A stretch of DNA of 64,000 bases, taken from the NCBI RefSeq assembly GCF_041260155.1, contig NC_091942.1:16252001-16316000 (forward strand). Reading direction: 5' to 3'. The notes beneath the pieces were generated by a model that saw only the letters and a program-made list of their open reading frames with translations, did not search any database and was not told the origin of the DNA. Below, piece after piece: positions 11,750-24,000 of this stretch; position 1 is the stretch's first letter; each line of letters starts with the position of its first letter. Source of the DNA: Ptychodera flava. Lineage: Eukaryota; Hemichordata; Enteropneusta; Ptychoderidae. The position numbers and the translations under genes are program-made.

Positions 11750-14700
11750 GGGAAATTCGAAATTCTGTGGACAAAATTAGACGAATATCGTGTATTAAAA
11801 CTTTGTGGAATATCACATGGTGTCCAATTGTGATCTTAAAACCACCAATCACACGATTATAAAATCCTGGTCACACGGCTATGTATACGAGCAATGCATT
11901 CAAACTTTGTTATCGATTTTTGGTATCGTCTTTTTTATCATTTTTCCCGCGCCCATGGCGTTATAATATCTCTGAATGTCCGCACCATATTCGCCCGACT
12001 CCAGGGTTATATTGCCGGTGATTCTCATTAGGGTGGCAGATTTCATTATACCCCTTTTAAGTATGTTTTTAAGTATGTTTTTTTTTTATATTCGTTTATA
12101 TATGTATACGTTTCACGGTCCTCTATCGTACATTAGCCTGCACAACACAACCTATCACATGTAACCAAAAATCGCAAAATTGTTGGTGTCGGCTGAGAAC
12201 GAATCATAGCTGCTCTCGTTTTTCCGATACCTATACCCATAATGCATCACTTGACAATAGTTCACCAGGAATACAACTGGAAAACGTGTATCGGAAAAAA
12301 GCGATCTATTTCGAATCAAAGATATTATATTCGTGCAGTATTGCAACATTCATCAGCTCGAACAGGACTTTCCTAAATCGGTGACATTCAAACATTTTCG
12401 TGATTTTTGATACGATAAGCCCACAAGGCGATCGAATGACTTGAAAAAAGAAAAGAGAAGACTTTCGGCTCGTACTTGCACGTCCATAAGCAAAAAAGAG
12501 CGTGACATAATCAGATTTCTACTGAAAACGACGCTTTCTGCAGTAATCGCTCAAATTCCACTTCCGTATGAATGAAACTTAAATGTACTTTCGACATCTG
12601 GTAGTAAAATCTGCCGGTAACAAAACGGAATGTATTACCAAGGGCCATTTTCATATTAAAACCAATTTTTCATTCGAACGCACAAAGCCTACAAGAGCAC
12701 CATATGCATGGCTCTGTCTTTAAAATAATTCTAGATAGTATAGTTTAAAAGTGCCCCGAGCTTTGTATGCATTCTCTTTGCTTTTTAGCCGCTTTCGCGA
12801 CGGATTTCGTTTTTGTTTCCTTTATTTTTTTGTTCTGTAACGCTCTGAAAAACTCTGCGCGTCAAAGCATTTTCATTGCTCTTCACGACACTTGGATCCG
12901 AATTCAAAGAATACGAGAAAATATTGACAAAAACAACAACAAGTTGTAGCTTTGAGCGCTCCATGATTGTAACAAATAAAATATCCATCTTAATACCAAC
13001 GCGCAACAGGCATCTCTCCTTCTCGTTGCAGAAAACGTCCATTTTGTTTGAGTACCTACAGCACACTCACTTCAGCTTTCTGTTCTCATGCGATTTTGTA
13101 TCCGTGCCTTAAAATACTTAAATATACTTGAAGTAATCTGTTTTTCATATTTCAGATTTGTATGGGGTACTTCAAGCGACACAACAACCAGAGTACACCC
13201 AAAATGCCCATTGGGCATACTTCGGCGAAGAGGGTATTGAAGCAGCTAACGGTCCTCCCCCGGGCTGTTGAGCAAATTAATCTTTGATGTCGGCGGCATG
13301 GAAAAATATGAGATTTGAACAACTTTCTTACAGTCTGTACCAGCTGAGGCCGACTTAAGGACTCGGAAGATAGGGTTGGTTTATGAAAATTAACAGTTTA
13401 ACTCGCGTCAGCACATGCAGCTAATATAAAATCTTTTACCTTTTCTGAGTAATCTTTAAAATGAGGTATGATAAATTCGATAATCGACAAGTAGTTTGTG
13501 AAGGGGGAGGGGTTGAAGTAGGTAAAAGTAGTAACAGTAGGCAGGTATCCGTGGTGACTTTTCGGCCAAACGACAAAGCAGCAGTGCCTACGGCCGGTGG
13601 ATTAGGGGTCAGATTTTACAAAGCCGTACCATGGATGGGTCACGTTTTACATTTTTATATGCTTAGAGACGAAAACAAATATCATGTACGCATGACAGGC
13701 CATCTGGAACTTATTTATTTGGAAGAGTTCCACTTGCGAAAGAAAAAATTCTTCTGTCTCTACGTTAGGAACATACGAAAGTACTTACTCAATTGATATG
13801 GTCTTTTGGTGTAAGTCTTTGTGTTTCCATCGACAAGCCTCCAGGAAATCAAGTAGGGTCGGTCGAGAACTTTGTTTAGTTTTTATTTTTATTTTTTATT
13901 TCACTGTGACACATTCAAAAACGGCAATATTCTGCAAAATCATGTTGATTTTTGAAAATGAGGAAATACGAGTTTAGGGTCGGAGCGTTTTAAATGGGGC
14001 ATGTCGGGGGCGGAAACAATTTTTTTGGTATTTGGTCATTGGCACAACACACTAACAATGTTCATGAGAATTTATAAAGTCAGTAAGTTTGGAATGGAGA
14101 TAGACATTTTGAATTGACTACACAAATGTCATAATCCTTTGTTGATACTGTTGATGTTGCCCTGTGTGGGCTCAGTTTTCATCATGTTATAGAGAAACCT
14201 AAGTTTTCAAGGTCTTGTTTTTGTGAAAATCGAGAATTTAACGATTGGCCATAGAGTAAACACACACAGTAGAAATTGTTTTGCATTTCAAATACCGGAA
14301 CTTTAGCCATTGCTTATTTTATCCAGAAACGAATCTCTTTATTCTTATTCGAGATTACAATTCTTTTTCAGAGACCATTTTAAGATTTTCAGCGTAAACT
14401 TAACTCTACAGTATAAGTTCTCATCCATCAAAGCTACGCCATAGATAATATTCTCATGTAGAATAATCGCATTTATTTCACTTTACAGTATTGTTGTAGA
14501 GAAAACATATTAAAACCTAAGGATATGTAAAATTATTTTTATTTATTTTACTCACGGTTTATAATATTGATTTTCATATAAAGTTATTAAAAGTAACATT
14601 GTTCAAGAGGAACTTATTCCATGAATCTGTTGCCAAGGCGTACATATGTCGAGTGAACTGCTCGGCAGCCACAGATGTACTCTAATCTAGCCTTAGTGCG

Positions 14701-15116
14701 CGGACAATGTGGCCACAACAGATTCAGTCAAATTAAAATTACACGTCTGGTCTGTTCCTACTAGCTGTGGATATAGATAATAGCTGTATCCCGTTCGCTT
14801 TTCAGGCTTCTCGACATCTCTCGAAATTTTCTCCCTTTAACGTGCTGTGTGCACTAAACCCGTTTCCGAAGGAGAGCGGAGATTGCCTTGTAGGTTACAT
14901 ACCCCTCTCTTACTTCACGGCAACAAAATATCAAGATCGCGAGATGCCTTCGCTAATCCCTTGGACAGCTACCTACAGACGTACAGAATTAAAACTACGA
15001 AAGTCTTATTACTTCGATACAGTAATGTCCGCCCCAAGGTAGCCTGGCCTGGAGAGACAGAAAATCAGAGATAATCCGATAAAATTTGAATCCCCCACGT
15101 ATACGACGGAACATTA

Positions 15117-16056
15117 GGGACTGTTCAGTTATTAAAGCGGGGGGGATGGGGTGGGGGTCACTTGATTTTCATAAGTATCCATCGCGTCAAAAAGCAGTTT
15201 TAGTGTACAAACGTATTCTGGGAAATAAAAATTATTTCAGTCTCTGAATTCATTTCACTGTAAATCTGAATAAAACTGAGTATATGCGCTATCTGTCACA
15301 TGAAGATCTTGCCTTGTCAACATTCTACAGGCTTGTCTTCTTGCAAATTGAGCTCGCTGAGGGCAAATGGAAGATTACTATCAGCCCTTGGCTGTGGCAA
15401 GGCAATGGTTAGGTGCTATATGTTAAATTGAAACCTGGTTTACATTGAAAGGTTCCCCTTGTGTTGTTGCAAAGTACTACTGTTGATATCTGACCAGTTT
15501 TCAGGAAAGAAATTTACAAACCTGATCATGATAAATAAATTTAAAGGCTGGAATATAAACGAAAACAATCAATGTCTTTAAATACCTTTTTTGTACAGTA
15601 TATAACTCCTGGAAAAATATAAAATATGACACTGTGTATATACTACAGTAAAGCATCCTTCAAGTGGCAGCATGGTGCTGTGAGAGTGACATATCAGACT
15701 AATAGCTTTTTGCCAAGGAAATGGGTGATTTTGCAATTAATGAAATTGGCAACTTTTTGAACCTTCCGAGACGCAGTGTATACAAACAAGTTCTGGAAGG
15801 AGAAGAGCAGGATCTTGAAAAAATCTCTTTTCCACTGATGTTATATTGTATCTATGCACTGGTAATGGCCAGTCTTACCATTCAAAATTGGATAAATAGT
15901 TACTCAAGCAATGGGGAGGGGGTGTCATGAAATTTTTGTCATCTTAAAAGGGGAGGAGGTCGTCAGTTTCGGGGGGGCAATGGGTGGGGGTCACTTATTT
16001 TGACTGATGCATACAGAAAAATTTGCCCACCCCGACCATAATAACTAAACGCTCCC
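15117..16056. mobile_element. 940-bp inverted-repeat element with TTA target duplication
   Basis: Left end GGGACTGTTCAGTTATTA and right end (complement) GGGAGCGTTTAGTTATTA form terminal inverted repeats with three mismatches. TTA flanks both sides (15114-15116 and 16057-16059). Inside both ends lies a G-rich tract followed by a GGGTGGGGGTCACTT-type motif, in the same orientation at about 15140-15175 and 15960-16000. A 3-bp TWA target site fits PIF/Harbinger-type non-autonomous elements, but no transposase is encoded. A related architecture occurs at 50119-51573. Confidence 0.7.
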
Positions 16057-17357
16057 TTAACGAAGCTGAATGGCGTATTTTTCAAACACTTATATCAAAA
16101 TGTTCATCGATTTGGTGATTCTATTCGTCACAATGTTAAAGTCAAAGACCGGACAAGAAAGAGTAAAAAATGATTTAATCTTTATTGTAGCTGGTACAAG
16201 TAGGGGTCGGGGAGCCACCTGTTTGTCTCCAGTGTAGCTAGCGAGTGTTTCATGTTTCGACGTGGCATAAAAAAGTGAAATTAAAAACAAGTTGTTCGCA
16301 TTCTGTGCATAGGGCTGGCTAGGATTTGTTTCGCCATGCGAGAGAGCAAAACGTCGGTGTTATTTGTTTCTACCGCATGCTCGTCGTAAGTGGAAAGAAT
16401 ATTTTTGGACTTGGTCCACATGCAGATATTTCTCTTTAGGAGGTCGTACCAAGTAGTCAAGAACAGCCCAAGTTTCCACGGCATGGGTGCTAAAAAGCAC
16501 CCGCTTCGCACACCTGTAATTCTATGTTAGGGCAACACGCTGTAGTAGAGTGGCAATTATATACACCGCGCTTCATAACATGATGAGAATAATTTGTCAA
16601 TTTCATTTTCTATTTTTTATATTTTATAGAAATTAATCACTTCCTAGTGCGCCTGTGCCGCCAGCGTTAACTGTTATTCGGCTGGAATGCGAGTTGGACT
16701 TTAAAATCCTGGAGAAAGGAATGATAATCTGAAACAGAATCACCGTAACAAATCCCGAACCCTTTGGACGATTACAAATCAGCATCAAGTAAGATGGGTA
16801 CGTACATCGTAACCGCTGCGCACCCAAACCGTATCTCTAGCAGATAGACGTCCAATTTATGTTGCAGATCGGCAGTCTATTGTTTGATAATCTATTCAAT
16901 TTTGTATGACTTCAAAGAGAACCGTTTAAACGTAAAAGTATTTTTGATTGAACACATCCTCTTATGTTAACAGGTGTCGTCTCTATGGACGCTGTAGGAA
17001 ACACCAATATTGTAAAGTTAATCCATTTCATAGCAATAATATTGTTGCTCACTTTGACATACTGTGAAGCTGCGACCACACTAAGCACCGAACATGGAAT
17101 CCTGTCCACGCACCGGCTGTGTGTATACGACTCAGCAGACCCAGCTATTCATGTTGTTTATCTATTGGGGATGGGTAGATAGGCAGTCGCTGTTTATGTT
17201 TTCAAATGGGTGCGTAATCGAAGTAGCACGTTTTGAATTGGCCTATAAAAAGTGACAGTACACGGATGGTCATTTATGAAAATAAAAACACTGACTGAAA
17301 ACCGAATTCCATCAATATCATAGACTGCGGCTATACCAATAGCGGGCCGATATAAAG

Positions 17358-17358
<1 letters not shown>

Positions 17359-17405
<47 letters not shown>
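17359..17405. repeat. (AAC)n microsatellite
   Basis: Uninterrupted trinucleotide repeat of about 15 units in intergenic DNA. Confidence 0.95.
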
Positions 17406-20400
17406 CCAGTTAGAAAAGCAGAAAGTCCTATGAGAACTACAGTTCAAACAAGTATTGCCATAAGGGGGCGCTATTTACAGCATCGCGCGAGTATGATAAA
17501 GGAAACTGCCAACGTTTCTGGATGCGGCGGGACTTGTAATTGTGTGAAAAATGTGATGTATAAACACCTCAACTTCTATAATACATACACATAAATGTGC
17601 ATGTATAAAGTTAAAGAATGCACCGTAACGCATCGCTTTGTCTCTCTATATCACACACATACACCCCCACCCACTTACCCACCCACCCATACCTACAAAC
17701 ATATAATATCTGTGTTAGACATACAATACATTGAGAGAATTGTGAATGTCTCAGTTTCTGTCCATTATCTAATATTTTTCTCAAAACATGCTGTCAGTAG
17801 CACATCAAAATTAATATTTTATAGAATGGTTTTTGATCGTTTGTCTCGATTTAATGACGGCCAGTAATAGATTTCATCCTCTACATGTCGCCATAGCAGT
17901 TGTCTTAACGGTAATTTTTCCAGTCAGTGACCTTAACTGCTGCGAAATCACACATTTATCTCCCCTATGAATCAGCAATGTGATGCCTGGCCGACCTTCT
18001 CGATACCAAAACCTTGAAATACTGCATAAGCGGCTAGTGTATATTTTGATAACACGTCACCGTCCATGCTCCCTGGGATATAAAATAAAATGCACTGCCC
18101 CCCAGTTCTGGTTGTCATTGTTACCTTTGTTTACTTTCAACACAGTATCTCCGACTGAAACGGGTTTCCTTTCTGGTTCTGCAACCGCACAGGAAATACC
18201 TGCACAGGCTCTCACCTTGGAAATAAAGGAAATCACATCAGTTCAACTGTGAGGGATTTTTTCTACCAGCTGTTGGTCTGGCTATTTTTTTTTGTCTGGT
18301 TTGAAACTCTATAGCACATCATAGGGATTAAATCCGGTGTTGCCCTAGACTGCGTACAATCACAGACTGATGTCATACTGTTTTCATTTCCCAAGATAAT
18401 ATAAAAAATCTTTCCGGTGATTTTCCTTTTTATCATCAATCGGCGACCACAACACAATCACCTGGTGAAGGTCAGGACACTGACGCCTATGGTGCTTATC
18501 AGGGGATCAATGACCTGTAAAACCACGGCTGTGATAGTGCTAGGGTTGTGATACTGTTGACAGGAAGCCGGGGAGTGCAGGGCATTGTGGGTATTCCGTG
18601 GATTATTGACACCACCATGAAGCGTCTACATTTGAAAATTCAGCACAAATACTGAATAACAATTGATTTGCGGCAATAAGTTCAGGACATTTTAGGTGAG
18701 AAATAAAAAAAACCAATAATTCAAACTTAATTAAAGCATAAATTATTGGCAAGTTTACAATACAGTTGACTAAGTCTGAGATAATTTGCGATAGAACCGC
18801 TGGCTCAGTGATTTTATTTGTTGGTGTTTTTAAGTATCTGATTATGATGCAAGGAGTGACTCAGTCATTTCCCTTTAGATTTGTCCTCCATCTTCACTTT
18901 AAACGGGTCATTGCCTTCCTATGACAGATGTGAAAAGTACACAGTGTATAACGTTGAAGATCAAACATATCGCCATATCCGATTTTAATCACTGTAATCA
19001 GATTGAGGTGTCTCTCGTTCTAAAAATCATTTTATCAAAACTTTCCACAGCATATTAATGCAATCTTAGTGGAAACTGCAGACATGTTACCATGGCTTCC
19101 AATATAAATCGTAAACCATTACATATTAAACAATTTGAAATTATTGAGAACATGACGCAGACCCAAACTCTATTAAAATCAAGGTGACATGTCATAATCC
19201 ATCGGCACCTCCTTAGGCCAAATAAAAAAAAAAAATTACAGTAATCTGACCTATCCTATGTAACCCCCACCCCTTCCCTACACCATATTTTGCATTTTTT
19301 TGTGATCATGCAAAATTTTGCTAAATTTTGTTGTTTTTGATGGGTAGTACCACATTGAAAATTTACAAAGAAGTTTTCAACTGACCTACAATTTATCCTT
19401 AAGGCATGTAAATGGAAACACACATTTTTTTATTTGGGCTTTATGATTGTCTTCAATATCTACCATTTTAAAATATACACTGGATGGAAATAAAGTGAAA
19501 TGAGAAAATTGTAGTAGTCACATGTTGTTGTTTTATTGACAAAAATATGGAAATAATATAACACTGGGAAATATATCATCTACTTTAATTGTTAATTTTT
19601 AAGTTAGGAAAAGTCTGAAAAAAGTTCTTTAAATTTCAAACAGAAATGTTTAAGTTGCACCTGTCCCTTTGCTGGTAATATAAACCTTGATGCTACAAAT
19701 TGTTTTTAAATAAATAAATAAATATAAAATTTATGAAACTTGTTAAAAATTTTACAATGACGTGAAAATGGATACTAAGGATTGGATTACATTGGACTTG
19801 AAATATGACACACAAGAATCTATTAATAGATTTTCAAGCTTTTTTCATAAATGTTTAATACAAAAAGTTACCAAAATCATCCTTGGTCATACCTAGCTCA
19901 CAGACACGTGGACAAGGCTGTCTTTGTGATGCTGCTATTTCACTGACTGACAGGAAATCAATAGCATTGTTTTGCATAACAATACAAAACTGAGAGTGAA
20001 ACAATAGCATATTTGTATACTGAATCAATTTTCACTACGTAGAGAGGGGGCAGCTTGAAGTGGTCTTACCAAACTTATCTGTGATTGGTCCATTCCTTTG
20101 AATTTTTTGGTAATAGCACTCAGTGAACCAATGACAATACAATACTAGTAGTATCTTTTGGCACAGTGTGGATCAGCACTATGTTCTTCCTTCCAGTGAA
20201 AATCTACCAGCAGGTTTTGTCATGACACCGAAAGACATTAATTACAAAAAGCCCACTGACTGATTGTCTTAAGAGTTAAAATCAGAGAATAAATATGAAT
20301 AAAATAAAATAGACATATTGACATAAATGATACTATGAATACCAACTTCCAGTCTTTTCAAAACGCAACTGTATGGGTTTCCCGTGAAAACCACACAATA

Positions 20401-20865
20401 AAACATATACATTGGTCAACATAATACTTATAAGTAGAATCATTCATCAACTTTCTCAAAAAAAAAAACAACAAAAAACCCAGAGTTTTGTGGTTCTGCA
20501 TGTTTTCATTGATAGAGACATACAGACTTGATTTGGATATCAAATAGAAATCAGGAAAAAAATGATTGTCAGATTGTTAAAAGTTTTGACGGTTTCAGGC
20601 ACTTAACATCAGAACAGTGAAAATGTTCACTTAAATATAATTTGCACCATCCCCTTATTGTGACCAAAACATAATTGTTTTTAACTTTGGAAAACTTTGG
20701 TTAAATATAAGATGATATTGACTTTAAAAGAACAGTACAAGTTACTTTTACGACACGTACCATGTGTTATTGTTCAACGAGAATTTATGCCTCCCCATCA
20801 TAAGGGACTTTTACATTTCACAGCCCTGGTGAAAATTCCATTGTCAAAGAAAAAGAATTGACAAA

Positions 20866-21019
20866 TTATGGAAGATATTGTCTGTCATCGACTATCAATA
20901 CCTTCCTTTCATTATCTCTATCATCATCGTCTTGTTCAAGATTGTCCAGAATGGAGTCTTCAAAAGACAAGTTGGAGTTTTCTTTCCTGGTCACAACTGG
21001 TGGCTGCCAGCCTTTAGGC
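20866..21019 (-). CDS. SLC5 symporter last coding exon (cytoplasmic tail)
   Basis: Encodes a hydrophilic, acidic tail (RPKGWQPPVVTRKENSNLSF, then LEQDDDDRDNERK) and ends QYLP before TAA at 20868-20866. No clear C-terminal PDZ ligand is visible. The exon fits the phase of exon 21511-21650, which ends PSLLAPFLR. Confidence 0.75.
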
Positions 21020-24000
21020 CTGCAGAGCAAAAATGAAATGACATTTCTTGTTGAAAGAAAAGAGTAGCAAAGAAGATTAAAATCCTTCTCCTACGAAAAT
21101 ATCTTTCTAGACTTTCAAAGTAGCAGCTTGACTGTTAAAGAATTTGACCATCGTGAATAACGTTTGTACATCAATGACTTGCTTTATTTGACACAGAAAA
21201 CTCTGCGACTTTCATTCCACTCATCACAACAATAAATTTGTTGAGACACAATAAGAATTTTCTCTGCCACTCTACATCGATGCTGTGATCAAGTATGGAC
21301 TGACACATGTTGTGTTGTTTTAGTATGATCTCTGACCATCTCATTTCTTTGCTTAAAAGATGCACTTGCAAGAAATCAAGATTTTGCAAAAAAAGAAGCA
21401 ATTTATACTTGTGGCACAATAAACACGGCTGGAGCATTAAAATTAAGTTGATGACTGAGAAGTAATAAAAAATATTGAGAATTTGTGGAACGGCATTAGT
21501 TTCTCTATACCTCAGAAACGGGGCTAGCAATGATGGGTCCACTGTTTTCAGTCTCTCTTCTGGAATCGCACATCTGATAACTTCACTCGCAAGCAGTCCA
21601 ACAACGATGGTCATAAGAAACGACACAGCACTGTACAACATGAATGATATCTGAAAATAAATAATCAACTTTGAAAACACAGCAATAGAAGTGTGTGCTA
21701 CCTTCAGAGACAAGTAACCTCCCTCTTGTGAATGATTAAAACATCACAAATGCATGCAGCATTTTAAAAGTGCCCTCAAGCCCTAAGATATTAAAACCTT
21801 TTGTTTATATATGAGAGGCATTTTTTCCATTATTCTTATTACAAGCGACCTAGCGGCCGATATAGCTCCGCTGTGTTTATGTAGAGAATAACTATTTGTG
21901 ACACATGTTGATGAAGAAGGTGGAAATCTTTGATAGCTCAATGCAGTGGCCAGAAAAAAGTGGCTAAAATAAGCTGCAAAAATACAAAATTGAAGATTTC
22001 ATCATACTTTGAATATATAACATCGGATCATCCCTAAGAACATGTCAACCAAAGCTATCGGATGAGTAGTTTCTTGAGAATAAAATTTTCTGACCAAAAA
22101 TGGCAACAATTGCCCCCCAAAATAAAAATTGCAGATTTCATCATAATTTCAAAAGATCAAATTTAGTTCATCTACAGAAACCTGTATACCAAATTTCAAA
22201 GTTGTTAGACCTTTACTTTTTGAGAAACGCATATTTTGACCAAAAATGGGAAAAATTGCCCCAAAATTCAAAATTGCAGATTTCATCATTATTTCAATAA
22301 ATATCATTTAGTTCATCTATGGAAACCTGTATACCAAATATCAAAGGCATAAGTTGAGTAGTTTTCGAAATACACATTTTTTGCCCAAAAATGGCAAAAA
22401 TTGCCCCCAAAATAAAAAATTGCAGATTTCATCATAATTTCAATTAATATCATTAAGTTCAACTGTAGGAACCTGTATACCAAATTTCAAAGCTATCAGA
22501 CCTGTACTTTTTGAGAAAGACATTTTTTGACCAAAAATGGCAAAAATTGCCCCAAAAATTCAAAATTGCAGATTTCATCATAATTTCAATAAATATCATT
22601 AAGGTGATCTGTAGGAACCTGTATACCAAATTGCAAAGCTATCAGATGAGTAGTTTTTGAAATACACATTTTTTGACCAAAAATGGAAAAAATTGCCCCA
22701 AAAATACAAAATTGCAGATTTCATCATAATTTCAATAAATATTATTTAGGTCATGTGTAGAAACCTCTATACCAAATTTCAAAGCTATCAGATGAGCAGT
22801 TTTGGAAATACACATTTTTTGACCAAAAATGGCAAAAATTGCCCCCAAAATACAAAATTACAGATTTCATCAGAAATTCAATATATATTACTTGGTGCAT
22901 CTATAGAAACCTGTATACCAAATTTCAAAACTATCAGACCAGTACTTTTAGAGAAATACATTTTTTGACTAAAAATGGCAAAAATTGCCTTAAAAATGCA
23001 AATTTGCATATTTCTGCACAATTTGAACAAATCTGAAATAGATCATCTCTAGGGACATATGTACCAAATATCAAAGCTATCTGACTGGTAGTTTTGAAGA
23101 AGAAGATTTTTAAAGATATTTTTTACCAAAAATGACAAAAATTGCCTTAAAAATACAAATATGCAAATTTCACCATGATTTGAACAAATCTGACTGAAGT
23201 CACCCTAAGTAAACTGCATATCAAATTTCAAAGCAATCGGACAAGCGCTTTCAGAGAAGAAGATTTTTTTACCAAAAACACCAAAAAATGCCCCAAAAAT
23301 ACAAATATGCAAATTTCACCACGATTTGAACAAACTTAAGTGAGGTCACCCCAAGTGAACTGCATATAAAATTTCAAAGCAATTGGACTTGCGGTTTCAG
23401 AGGAAAAGGCAATTGTTGACGGACGAAGGACGACGGACGACGACGACGGACGACGACAGACGACGACGGAATATCAACCTATTTGATAAGCTCCGCGTCG
23501 CTGACAGCGGAGCTAACAAGCTGATATGTGAGTTCAAGATAATCACAGGATCCTTAATTAAAGCTTTGAAATTGAAAGAAAGAAGAAAGGTTGTGCATAA
23601 ACTTTTAAAATTCAATTTTTTTTTGAACAATGATATTTCCATTTTCATTACATCTAACACTTTCCTTTTGTTCTCATGAAACAACATGGAAAAGTCTGGA
23701 GATGGCTTTTTGTCATGAAATATTTCTTGGATCCTGAATGACTTACCTGATACAGGACAAGTGACTTACCCGATATATGACAAATGACTAGGGTAATGTG
23801 ATACAGGATAGATGACTTACCCGATACAGGACAAATGCATTTGGAAGAACACCACCAGTCTGTGGATCTTTGTACACCATGGCACCGACCACTATCCACA
23901 CAGCTGATGCAAAACCTGACAGCAAGCCCACAAAGGCGCCCCTGAAATCAATCAATCAGTCGATAAATAATTTACAAAAACCATCTCCGTTCTACTTCAG

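Noticed and set aside
13461..13796. 111-codon open frame on the plus strand
   Set aside because: No family motif or repeat-element similarity that I can recognise; isolated and short, so I cannot support it as a gene.
22093..23290. Regularly spaced repeats that could suggest a CRISPR array
   Set aside because: The repeats are 146 bp, imperfect and contiguous without unique spacers, in an intron of an animal gene.
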